DNA from: Verrucomicrobiota bacterium
GTDB lineage: Bacteria; Verrucomicrobiota; Verrucomicrobiia; Opitutales; UBA953
NCBI GenBank assembly: GCA_005798925.1
Contig: SYID01000166.1
Span: 1-5,672, forward strand
Direction: 5' to 3'
Length of the DNA: 5,672 nucleotides
Shown in pieces: positions 1-5,521 of the stretch. A program made the position numbers and the translations under genes. Under the pieces are notes generated by a model. The model ran no database searches and was not told the DNA's origin. It was given only the letters and a program-made list of their open reading frames with translations. Numbering within the stretch: the first letter of the stretch is position 1; each line of letters begins with the position of its first letter.

Positions 1-936
1 AATCCCCTGCTCACCGCCGGCGCGATCGGCGGCGGGGCTTCGAAAGGTTTCGGCGGCGGTTCCGGCGGCGGCATCGGCTCCGGCAAGGGAGCCGGCGTCG
101 GCGGCGGCCGTAACTTCGTCTCGATGTTCGGAGCTCGCGGCGGCGCCGGCTCGCTCGACGGCATGATCGGCACCTTCTACGACATCAAGCAGTCGAAGGA
201 CCTGAAGCCGACCGCGTCGATGTCGGGCGCCGGCGCCGTCCCCGCCTACCGCAAGGTGGTGCAATCCTTCATCGACGGAGGCTGGAGCACGTCGCGGTTC
301 TCGGGATTCTATCGGGCGCCGGACCAGCTGGTCAGCACGCAGCTGTGGATTCCTTCCCAAGGCGCTGACGCCGCGCCGAAAGCCTTCGGCGTGGAAAAGG
401 AGGTCAAGCCCTCTCGCTGGGTGGTTCATTACCGCTGCATGATCGAGGCGCCGAGCTCGATGCCGTTCCGCTTCGTGGGCTCGGGCGACGACTGGCTCAT
501 CGTGCGCTGGGATCGCAAGGTCGCCCTTGACGACGGCTATGAGCGCGTCGAGGTCGGCGGCGACAACCGCTACAAGGACTTCGGTCAGACCTGCACCGAC
601 GAATTCAAGATCGACCGCCGACCCGGCTCGCTCGGCCGCCTGAGGGCCGGCCCCTGGATCAGGCCGGTGAAGGGCCAGCTGGTGGCCTTCGAGGTGCTGA
701 TGGGCGAGACCCCGGGAGGAGTGTTCGACATGTACCTGGCGATCGAGCCGGCGAAGTCCGAGACCACGAAGAACGGCAAATTCGAAGGGTCGGGGCGTCT
801 GAAGCTCTTCCGCTGCGGCACAGGCCCGCTGCCCGCGGCGGTGCTCAACGCCAAGCGCGGACTCGACATCGACATGTCGGCGACCGATTGGATCTTCAAA
901 GCGAAACGTGACGGCGCCGCGGGGGCGGTCCGCTAA
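1..936 (+). CDS. Gly-rich N-terminus plus PA14-like domain protein, 5'-truncated
   Basis: The frame is open from the first base of the window to a TAA at 934-936, giving 311 visible residues; the true start lies upstream. An ATG at 124-126 lies in frame, but nothing separates it from the open upstream sequence, so I do not use it. Residues 1-41 are strongly Gly-rich (18 Gly), with runs such as GGGSGGG, and look like a flexible linker. After that comes a compact domain starting near MIGTFYDIKQ (residues 55-64). It contains a stretch around residue 160 (FRFVGSGDDWLIVRWD) that resembles the Asp-Asp core strand of PA14-type carbohydrate-binding beta-sandwiches. A GETPGGVFDMYLAIE stretch follows about 70 residues later. 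I associate this architecture with Verrucomicrobiota proteins of unknown function. No signal peptide can be judged because the N-terminus is missing. Function is unknown; glycan binding is only a guess. Confidence 0.8.
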   Translation, partial: NPLLTAGAIGGGASKGFGGGSGGGIGSGKGAGVGGGRNFVSMFGARGGAGSLDGMIGTFYDIKQSKDLKPTASMSGAGAVPAYRKVVQSFIDGGWSTSRFSGFYRAPDQLVSTQLWIPSQGADAAPKAFGVEKEVKPSRWVVHYRCMIEAPSSMPFRFVGSGDDWLIVRWDRKVALDDGYERVEVGGDNRYKDFGQTCTDEFKIDRRPGSLGRLRAGPWIRPVKGQLVAFEVLMGETPGGVFDMYLAIEPAKSETTKNGKFEGSGRLKLFRCGTGPLPAAVLNAKRGLDIDMSATDWIFKAKRDGAAGAVR

Positions 937-944
937 CGGACGCC
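924..944. terminator. Inverted repeat with convergent stop codons in its loop
   Basis: GTCCG at 928-932 pairs perfectly with CGGAC at 937-941 around the tetraloop CTAA (933-936). Skipping G927 as a bulge adds GGC (924-926) pairing with GCC (942-944), for 8 bp in all. The loop is the overlap of TAA (+, 934-936) and TAG (-, 933-935). There is no T-run on either side, so it is not a canonical intrinsic terminator. It is the only candidate signal separating two convergent transcription units that share four bases. Confidence 0.35.
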
Positions 945-1760
945 ATAGAACCGCGCGCAGTTGCCGCCGAGGAGGCCGGCACGCTCGGCGTCGGTCAGCC
1001 CACGGGCGTAGTCGTCGACCAATCGGAACGCCTGCTCGTAGCTGCCGGCGAAGAGGCAGACCGGCCAGTCGGAGCCATACATCAAGCGCGCCGGGCCGAA
1101 GGCCTCGAAGACCGTGTCGAGATACGGACGGAACTGTTCGGCACGCCAGGCCTTATGGTCGGCTTCGGTGAGCATGCCCGAGACCTTGCAATGGACGTTC
1201 GGGAGTTTGGCCAACCGACGGAGCTGGGACTTCCAGGGCTCGAGGGTGCCGTCCTTGATGTGCGGCTTCGCGAGGTGATCGAGGACGAACGGCTGCAGCG
1301 GGAAGTTCTCCGCCAGGCGGATCGCGGCCTCGAGCTGCTTAGGGTAGATCAGGATGTCGTAGGTCAGGCCGTGGGCGTGGAGCTTGGAAATCCCGCGCTG
1401 GAAATGCTTGCCCAGCATGAAGTCCACGTCGGGCTCTTCCTGGACGACGTGACGGACGCCGACGAACTTCGGGTGGGCGGCGAGGCGGGCGAGGTCGGCC
1501 TCGACGCGGTCGGAACGCAGGTCGACCCAGCCGACGACGCCCTTCACGTTCGCATGCTTTTCCGCGAGGGAAAGCAACCAGTCGGATTCGCCGACGATCT
1601 GACGCGCCTGTACGGCGATGGAGCCTTCGAAGCCGAGCGGCTGCTGCAACGCGGCAAGGTCGTCGGGCAACCAGCTACGGTGCAGCGGGGAGCCCGGCGG
1701 GATCCACGGGTATTGCGCCGCGTCGTAGGACCAGAAGTGCTGGTGGGCGTCGAGGCGCAT
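933..1760 (-). CDS. COG3618 amidohydrolase, probable L-fucono/L-galactono-lactonase
   Basis: A 275-residue TIM-barrel metal hydrolase of the amidohydrolase-2 family, complete from an ATG at 1760-1758 to a TAG at 935-933. Visible landmarks are the N-terminal metal motif DAHQHFW (His6, His8), GVRHVV near residue 103, KVSGM (Lys193), FVLDHLAKP (His162) and YGSDWPV with the conserved barrel-end Asp231. This pattern is typical of sugar lactonases such as L-fuconolactonase and L-rhamnonolactonase, which hydrolyse aldonolactones to aldonates in the cytoplasm; 2-pyrone-4,6-dicarboxylate hydrolases are a related alternative. The start lies 4 bases after the stop of the dehydrogenase gene upstream, with no Shine-Dalgarno sequence, suggesting coupled translation. 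Its place beside a C1-aldose dehydrogenase, whose product is a lactone, favours the lactonase role. Substrate identity (L-fucose or L-galactose series) is inferred from context. Confidence 0.9.
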   Translation of the reverse strand: MRLDAHQHFWSYDAAQYPWIPPGSPLHRSWLPDDLAALQQPLGFEGSIAVQARQIVGESDWLLSLAEKHANVKGVVGWVDLRSDRVEADLARLAAHPKFVGVRHVVQEEPDVDFMLGKHFQRGISKLHAHGLTYDILIYPKQLEAAIRLAENFPLQPFVLDHLAKPHIKDGTLEPWKSQLRRLAKLPNVHCKVSGMLTEADHKAWRAEQFRPYLDTVFEAFGPARLMYGSDWPVCLFAGSYEQAFRLVDDYARGLTDAERAGLLGGNCARFYGVR

Positions 1761-1764
1761 GGCG

Positions 1765-2793
1765 TCAGACCACGTCGACGATCGCCTTGATGACGCCGGA
1801 CTCCGGCTTGAGCCAGGTCGGGAAGGTCGCGATCAGGTCGTCGAACTTCGCGTGGTGCGTGATCCACGGCTTCGTGTCGATCACCCCGTCTTCGATCAGC
1901 CGGATGATGCGGGCGAAGTCCTTCGAGTGGGCGTTGCGGCTGGCCATGATGGTCAGCTCGCGGCGGTGCAGGTGCGGCGCGTGCGGGAAGACGAGGTCCT
2001 GCTGCGTGATGCCCACGTAGACCACGCGAGCCGCGAAGGCGGCGTAGGCGAAGCAGGCGACCATCGACTTGTTGCTGCCCGTGGCGTCGATGACCACGTC
2101 GGCCAGCTGGCCGGCGGTGAGGGCCGCGAGCGCGGATACCTCGGAACCATCGCCCTTGGCCAAAATGACGCCGTCCACCTTCATGACGTCCGTGCAGAAC
2201 TTCAGCCGGTCGGCGTTCATGTCCATCACCACGCACTTCGCGCCGGAGACCTTCACGAACTCGACGGCCGAGAGGCCGATCGGGCCGGAGCCGATGACGA
2301 GGACCGTCTCGCCCGGCTTGGGCGCGGCGCGGTCGACGGCGTGGCAGCCGATGGCGAGGGTCTCGACGAGCGCGAGCTGGTCGTAGGAAAGCTTCGTGGA
2401 GATGTGGAGCTTGCGGGCCGGCAGCAGGAACTTCTCGGCCATGCCGCCGTCGCACATCACGCCGAGCGTCTGATGGTTCTCGCAGCAATTGGTGAAACCG
2501 CGGCGGCAGCTGTAGCACGTCTGGCAGTTGATGTAGGGCTCGACCGAGCAACGGTCGCCCGGCTTGACGTTCGTCACGCCCGCCCCGACCGCGAGGACCT
2601 CGACGCCGAGCTCGTGGCCGGGGACGCGCGGGTAGGAATAGAACGGCATCTTGCCGAGGTAGCCGCCGTAGTCGGTGCCGCAGATGCCGATGCGGTGCAC
2701 GCGGACGACCGCTTCGCCGGCCGCGGGCGCGGGCGGCTCGGGGAGGTCGATGCGCGCGAACTGGCCGGGCTGGTCGAGACGGATGGCCTTCAT
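1765..2793 (-). CDS. Zinc alcohol dehydrogenase, L-galactonate 5-dehydrogenase-like
   Basis: A 342-residue cytoplasmic medium-chain dehydrogenase. The N-terminal catalytic domain shows GICGTD (Cys38), the catalytic-zinc pair in PGHE (His60, Glu61), and the four structural-zinc cysteines 90, 93, 96 and 104 in CQTCYSCRRGFTNCC. The Rossmann fold carries VIGSGPIG (Gly168, Gly170, Gly173) with Asp191 at the end of the next strand, which points to NAD+ rather than NADP+. SYPRVPGHE, the GFTNCCE cluster, VIDATGS and MASRNAHSKDFARI recall E. coli LgoD (YjjN), which oxidises L-galactonate to D-tagaturonate. This comparison is from memory, not an alignment. Sorbitol, galactitol or 2-keto-3-deoxy-fuconate dehydrogenase activity are alternatives. 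ATG 2793-2791 follows the preceding stop by 4 bases; an AAGGAG lies 13 bases upstream, further than usual for a ribosome binding site. Full length, no key residue missing. Confidence 0.92.
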   Translation of the reverse strand: MKAIRLDQPGQFARIDLPEPPAPAAGEAVVRVHRIGICGTDYGGYLGKMPFYSYPRVPGHELGVEVLAVGAGVTNVKPGDRCSVEPYINCQTCYSCRRGFTNCCENHQTLGVMCDGGMAEKFLLPARKLHISTKLSYDQLALVETLAIGCHAVDRAAPKPGETVLVIGSGPIGLSAVEFVKVSGAKCVVMDMNADRLKFCTDVMKVDGVILAKGDGSEVSALAALTAGQLADVVIDATGSNKSMVACFAYAAFAARVVYVGITQQDLVFPHAPHLHRRELTIMASRNAHSKDFARIIRLIEDGVIDTKPWITHHAKFDDLIATFPTWLKPESGVIKAIVDVV

Positions 2794-2797
2794 CGGC

Positions 2798-3730
2798 TCA
2801 GTTGTTCTCCTTCAGGCCTTCGAGGTGGCCGAGATTCTTCACCGGGGCGAAGATCGCCTGGACTTCGGAGAGGAGCTGCTGGTCGATCGGTTCCGCGGCC
2901 CACTTGGCCCAGTTGCGGATGTTCGTCGGATTGGCGCTGCCCGAGACGGTCGTGGCGATGTCTGGGTGCTGGAGCGAGAACTGCAGGGCGAGCTTGGCGA
3001 TGTCGCTGCCCTTCGCGGCGCAATGGGCGGCGGCGGCGCGGGCGGCGGCCTTCACTTCCTCCGGCTCCTTGAGCCAGGCCGGGAGCGGGGCGTTGGTGAG
3101 CAGGCGGGCGCTGAAAGGGCCGGCGTTCATGACGCCGACGCCCTTGGCCTTCAGGTAGGGCACCGTCTCGTCGGAGAAGCGGGTGTTCTGGAGCGTGTGC
3201 TGGTTGTAGCTCAGCACGCAGTCGACTTCGGCCTGGTCGCAGATGAACCGGAAGATCTTCTGCGGGTAGCCGCTGAAGCCGATGGCCTTCACCTTGCCCG
3301 CCTGCTTCGCCTTGCGGAGGGCCGGGATCGTCTCGTCGACGATCTGCTGCATGGGGACGAACTCGATGTCGTGGCAGAGGACGATGTCGAGATGGTCGGT
3401 GCCGAGGCGGTGGAGGGAGACGTCGATGCTCTCCGCGACGCGCTTGGCGCTGAAGTCGAAGTGCGTCAGGTCGTAGCGGCCGAGCTTCGTGCAGAGCTTA
3501 TAGCTGTCGCGCGGCACGCCGCGGAGGGCGATGCCGAGCAGCACTTCGGACATCCCGCGGCCGTAGAAGGGGGACGTGTCGATGAAGCTGAGGCCGCAGT
3601 CGAGGGCGACCTGGACGGACTTCAGGGCGTCGTCGAGGGCGACGCTGCGGAATTCCTGGCCGAGCGACGAGGCGCCGAAGCTGAGGATCGGGAGTTCGAT
3701 CCCGGTCTTTCCGAGGGGGCGGGTCTTCAT
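2798..3730 (-). CDS. Aldo/keto reductase, probable L-fucose/L-galactose 1-dehydrogenase
   Basis: A 310-residue cytoplasmic TIM-barrel oxidoreductase. The aldo/keto reductase tetrad is complete: Asp51 and Tyr56 in FIDTSPFYG, Lys82 in CTKLGRY and His120 in LCHDIEF. RPLGKTGIELPILSFGAS is the usual family N-terminus and fixes the start at ATG 3730-3728. The frame remains open upstream to 3919, but that extension is Arg/Pro-rich, unlike the family, and lies over the mutarotase gene. CHDIEF, IVDETIPALRKAKQAGK, PYLKAKGVGV and the C-terminal EVQAIFAPVKNL closely resemble plant L-galactose dehydrogenase and bacterial L-fucose (D-threo-aldose 1-) dehydrogenases. These oxidise the anomeric carbon to the lactone with NAD(P)+. 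L-Fucose is 6-deoxy-L-galactose, so either substrate fits. The gene starts 11 bases after the mutarotase stop with no visible ribosome binding site. Its lactone product fits the downstream amidohydrolase. Confidence 0.92.
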   Translation of the reverse strand: MKTRPLGKTGIELPILSFGASSLGQEFRSVALDDALKSVQVALDCGLSFIDTSPFYGRGMSEVLLGIALRGVPRDSYKLCTKLGRYDLTHFDFSAKRVAESIDVSLHRLGTDHLDIVLCHDIEFVPMQQIVDETIPALRKAKQAGKVKAIGFSGYPQKIFRFICDQAEVDCVLSYNQHTLQNTRFSDETVPYLKAKGVGVMNAGPFSARLLTNAPLPAWLKEPEEVKAAARAAAAHCAAKGSDIAKLALQFSLQHPDIATTVSGSANPTNIRNWAKWAAEPIDQQLLSEVQAIFAPVKNLGHLEGLKENN

Positions 3731-3741
3731 AGGGCGAAAGT

Positions 3742-4188
3742 TCAGGCGGTGCGGCAGCCGACGGTGAGGAGCACGTTGCCCCAGAGCGCCTGGTCGCCGG
3801 TCTGGATGGTAAGGATATGATCGGCGGATTCGACGGCCTTGTAGAAATCCCACTTCAGGATCGGCTGCAGCTCGAGCTTGAGGCCGGCGGCCTTCACTTC
3901 CTGACGAAACTCGGCCCACACGGGCGGCTCGCCCTTCTGCGCATAGGAATCATCAGGCGGGATGCCCATCGTGTTGACGGCGTCGACCGGCACGGCGCTG
4001 AGGACCGCGCGGAGGACCTGGGCGACGGTCGGGATGCCCGGGGAGAGGTTGAGCGAGACCAGTTCGGCGTTCGGGCCCTTCTTGCCCCAGACGGGGTAGT
4101 TGCCGTCGGCGATCAGGATCACGGAGTGATGGCCCGCGCGGGCGAGGACTTCGGAGATCTTCGGATGGATGAGCTGGTGCTTGAGCAT
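3742..4188 (-). CDS. RbsD/FucU-family sugar mutarotase
   Basis: A 148-residue protein of the RbsD/FucU family, slightly longer than E. coli RbsD and FucU (about 140). These cytoplasmic enzymes interconvert sugar anomers. The N-terminal catalytic region aligns in position with RbsD: Gly19-His20, then Asp28 in ILIADGNYP. LSPGIPTVAQVLRAV matches the RbsD GVPSFMQVL region, EPPVWAEFR lies near residue 90, and the C-terminal TGDQALWGNVLL matches the family TGE..xYxNIIL motif. Two positions are unusual: Ser22 where Asp normally follows the catalytic His by two residues, and Trp136 where the family normally has an active-site Tyr. ATG 4188-4186 follows the epimerase stop by 4 bases without a Shine-Dalgarno sequence. 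Context with the aldose 1-dehydrogenase suggests it feeds the anomer that enzyme oxidises, with L-fucose or L-galactose as the likely sugar. Assignment to RbsD or FucU is not settled from sequence alone. Confidence 0.88.
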   Translation of the reverse strand: MLKHQLIHPKISEVLARAGHHSVILIADGNYPVWGKKGPNAELVSLNLSPGIPTVAQVLRAVLSAVPVDAVNTMGIPPDDSYAQKGEPPVWAEFRQEVKAAGLKLELQPILKWDFYKAVESADHILTIQTGDQALWGNVLLTVGCRTA

Positions 4189-4192
4189 GGTC

Positions 4193-5011
4193 TTAGCGGG
4201 GTAAATGGGCGCGGATGGCCTTGATCGTCTGCGCGGCGGCGGCTTCGGAATCGGGCAGCGGGAGGATCTCGCCGGAGAGATAACCCGCGAAGCCGATGTC
4301 CTTGAGCGCGGCGACCACCGAGGCGGCGTCCGTGTGGCCGAAGCCGATCGCCTGGCGGTTGCTGTCGGCGAAGTGGACGTGGCCGACGTGGCGTCCGCAG
4401 GCGCGGAGCGTGGCGGCGTTCGACACCTCCTCGATGTTCATGTGGAACAGGTCGCAGAGCAGCTTCACGTTGGCGATCCGGCGGGCTTCCAGGAACTGCG
4501 CGGCGTCGAACTGGCGGTTGAGGAGGTTGGTCTCGTAGCGGTTGAGCGGCTCGTAGAGGAGCGGCACGCCGTGGCGGGCGGCATGGGAGCCGAGGTCGGT
4601 CAGCGCCTCGGCGAGCCAGGTCAGCGCCTGGTCGCGGGAGACGTCGGCCTCGGCCTTGCCCTGCATGGAGCCGATGATCGCGGGGGCCTTGAATTCGCCG
4701 CCGACGTCGATGATCGCGCGGATGAACTCGCGGGCCTGGGCGCGGATCGCGGGGTCGGCGTGGGTGAGGTGCCACTTGTGGACGAGCCAGCCGCCGCCGG
4801 TGCCGAAGGCCGCGGCGGCGAGGCCGTGCTGCTTCAGCAGCGCGTGGAGCGCCGGGCGGTCGACGGAAGCGGCGGACGGGGCGAAGACCTCGATCGCGTC
4901 GAATCCCAGCTTCGCGGCGGATGCCGCGGCGGGGGCGAGGCCGTCCCAATAGACGAACGGGCCGCCCTTGGCTTGGGGGACGAGCGAGACCGTGATCGCG
5001 GACTTAATCAC
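4193..5011 (-). CDS. D-tagatose 3-epimerase-like TIM-barrel sugar/keto-acid epimerase
   Basis: With GTG at 5011-5009 as start, the product is 272 residues beginning with the family-like (M)IKSAITVSLVPQAKGGPF. An in-frame GTG at 5029-5027 would add six residues but sits inside a strong hairpin. The metal site of the AP-endonuclease-2/sugar isomerase fold is complete: Glu154 (YEPLNRYE), Asp187 (LCDLFHMNIEE), His213 (GHVHF) and Glu248 (SGEILPL). Substrate-contact residues are His190 and Arg219. As I recall the Pseudomonas cichorii D-tagatose 3-epimerase numbering (152, 185, 211, 246; 188, 217), all six are displaced by exactly two, which supports both family and start. These enzymes epimerise ketoses or keto-acids beside the carbonyl; Thermotoga IolO acts on 5-keto-L-gluconate/D-tagaturonate. 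First of the five sugar genes, 73 bases after atpC. The dehydrogenase product in this operon is a plausible substrate; hydroxypyruvate isomerase-like or other activities remain possible. Confidence 0.9.
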   Translation of the reverse strand: MIKSAITVSLVPQAKGGPFVYWDGLAPAAASAAKLGFDAIEVFAPSAASVDRPALHALLKQHGLAAAAFGTGGGWLVHKWHLTHADPAIRAQAREFIRAIIDVGGEFKAPAIIGSMQGKAEADVSRDQALTWLAEALTDLGSHAARHGVPLLYEPLNRYETNLLNRQFDAAQFLEARRIANVKLLCDLFHMNIEEVSNAATLRACGRHVGHVHFADSNRQAIGFGHTDAASVVAALKDIGFAGYLSGEILPLPDSEAAAAQTIKAIRAHLPR

Positions 5012-5014
5012 GGA

Positions 5015-5051
5015 GGAACTCTGCCCCACCGTGGAAGGTGGGGCAAGTTCC
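5015..5051. repeat. 15-bp inverted repeat between atpC and the sugar operon
   Basis: GGAACT (5015-5020), a single bulged C (5021) and TGCCCCACC (5022-5030) pair perfectly with GGTGGGGCA (5037-5045) and AGTTCC (5046-5051) around the 6-base loop GTGGAA. This is by far the strongest hairpin seen in the window. Neither strand has a T-run after it, so it is not a standard intrinsic terminator. In the minus-strand transcript it ends three bases before the chosen GTG start of the epimerase gene and it buries the alternative GTG at 5029. It could end atp transcription, control translation of the next gene, stabilise the 3' end of the atp message, or be a dispersed REP-like palindrome. Confidence 0.6.
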
Positions 5052-5068
5052 GCTTGCGACGGTGTTTA

Positions 5069-5081
5069 GCCGAAAAACGGC
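5069..5081 (-). terminator. Weak hairpin just after atpC
   Basis: On the minus strand GCCG and CGGC enclose a T5 loop, starting 3 bases after the atpC stop, and are followed by TAAACA. The 4-bp stem is short and the T-run is in the loop rather than after the stem, so it is at best a partial terminator or pause site acting with the larger hairpin downstream. Confidence 0.15.
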
Positions 5082-5084
5082 AGG

Positions 5085-5516
5085 TTACTCCGTCATCCCC
5101 TGCGAAGTGCGGCTCTTCACGAGACGCTGCACCAAGGCGAAGCGGAGGATCTGCTCCATCTTCGCGACCTCGACCGGGTCGACATCTTTCTGGTTGCGCG
5201 CGGCCTCGACGGCCTCGCGGGCGCGGGCCTCGGCGTTCTCGACGGCCTTCAGGTCGATCTTCGTCTCGTCGATGGCGGCTTCGGTCACGACCGAGACCTT
5301 GTCGGAGACGACGCGGACGAAGCCCTGGTCGATGGCGAGGCGCGTGACCTTGCCTTCGACCGTCAGGATGACCTCGCCGGCGGCGATGACCGCGGTGATG
5401 GGCTGGTGGCCGGGCAGGATGCCGATGCTGCCCAGCGCGGTGGGCAGGGTCACCTTGTCCGCCGTGCCTTCGTAGGCGCGGCGGTCAGGGGTGACGATTT
5501 CGACCTTAAGGGACAT
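5085..5516 (-). CDS. atpC: ATP synthase F1 epsilon subunit
   Basis: A complete 143-residue epsilon subunit, from ATG 5516-5514 to TAA 5087-5085. Residues 1 to about 84 form the N-terminal beta-sandwich, opening with LKVEIVTPDRRAYEG and containing the hallmark LPTALGSIGILPGHQP (residues 24-39), followed by a Gly-Glu turn. Residues about 88-138 form the Ala/Glu/Arg-rich C-terminal helical hairpin. This subunit belongs to the central stalk of F1, contacts gamma and the c-ring, and can inhibit ATP hydrolysis through its C-terminal helices. Length is normal for bacteria. The gene starts 5 bases after the atpD stop, the usual atpD-atpC order, and is the last atp gene here. Upstream AAGAAA is only a weak ribosome binding site, so coupling with atpD is likely. 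Confidence 0.97.
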   Translation of the reverse strand: MSLKVEIVTPDRRAYEGTADKVTLPTALGSIGILPGHQPITAVIAAGEVILTVEGKVTRLAIDQGFVRVVSDKVSVVTEAAIDETKIDLKAVENAEARAREAVEAARNQKDVDPVEVAKMEQILRFALVQRLVKSRTSQGMTE

Positions 5517-5521
5517 CGGGC

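Noticed and set aside
1155..1790. Plus-strand open frame opposite the lactonase
   Set aside because: No motifs, antisense to a gene with complete metal-binding residues.
1544..2551. Second minus-strand open frame overlapping the zinc dehydrogenase and lactonase
   Set aside because: Arg/Pro/His-rich translation in a shifted frame of real genes.
1759..3072. Long plus-strand open frame opposite the zinc dehydrogenase and aldo/keto reductase
   Set aside because: Its translation is rich in Arg, Asp, Val and Gly with no recognisable domain. It mirrors the codon positions of two clearly real minus-strand genes in GC-rich DNA, where antisense frames stay open by chance.
2675..3820. Plus-strand open frame of 381 codons opposite the aldo/keto reductase
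   Set aside because: Same antisense artefact; low-complexity Glu/Val/Ala/Asp composition and full overlap with a gene that has an intact catalytic tetrad.
3731..3919. N-terminal extension of the aldo/keto reductase to an upstream ATG
   Set aside because: The extra 63 residues are Arg/Pro-rich, unlike any aldo/keto reductase N-terminus, and lie over the mutarotase coding region. The family start MKTRPLGKTG fits ATG 3730.
4119..4949. Second minus-strand open frame inside the epimerase gene
   Set aside because: Almost pure Arg/Pro/Ala/Gly composition; a shifted frame of the real gene.
5012..5029. Epimerase start at GTG 5029
   Set aside because: It adds (M)GQSSS, which is not family-like, and puts the start codon inside a 15-bp stem. 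GTG 5011 gives a normal N-terminus and family-matched residue numbering. Not excluded experimentally.
5012..5084. A promoter for the sugar operon
   Set aside because: I looked for TTGACA/TATAAT-like pairs on the minus strand and found only weak fragments (TAAACA without a suitable -35), so no promoter is annotated.
4205..5347. Plus-strand open frame of 380 codons opposite the epimerase, hairpin and atpC
   Set aside because: It spans two conserved minus-strand genes and an intergenic hairpin, has no domain motifs, and ends in Arg/Ser/Pro-rich sequence typical of a shadow frame.
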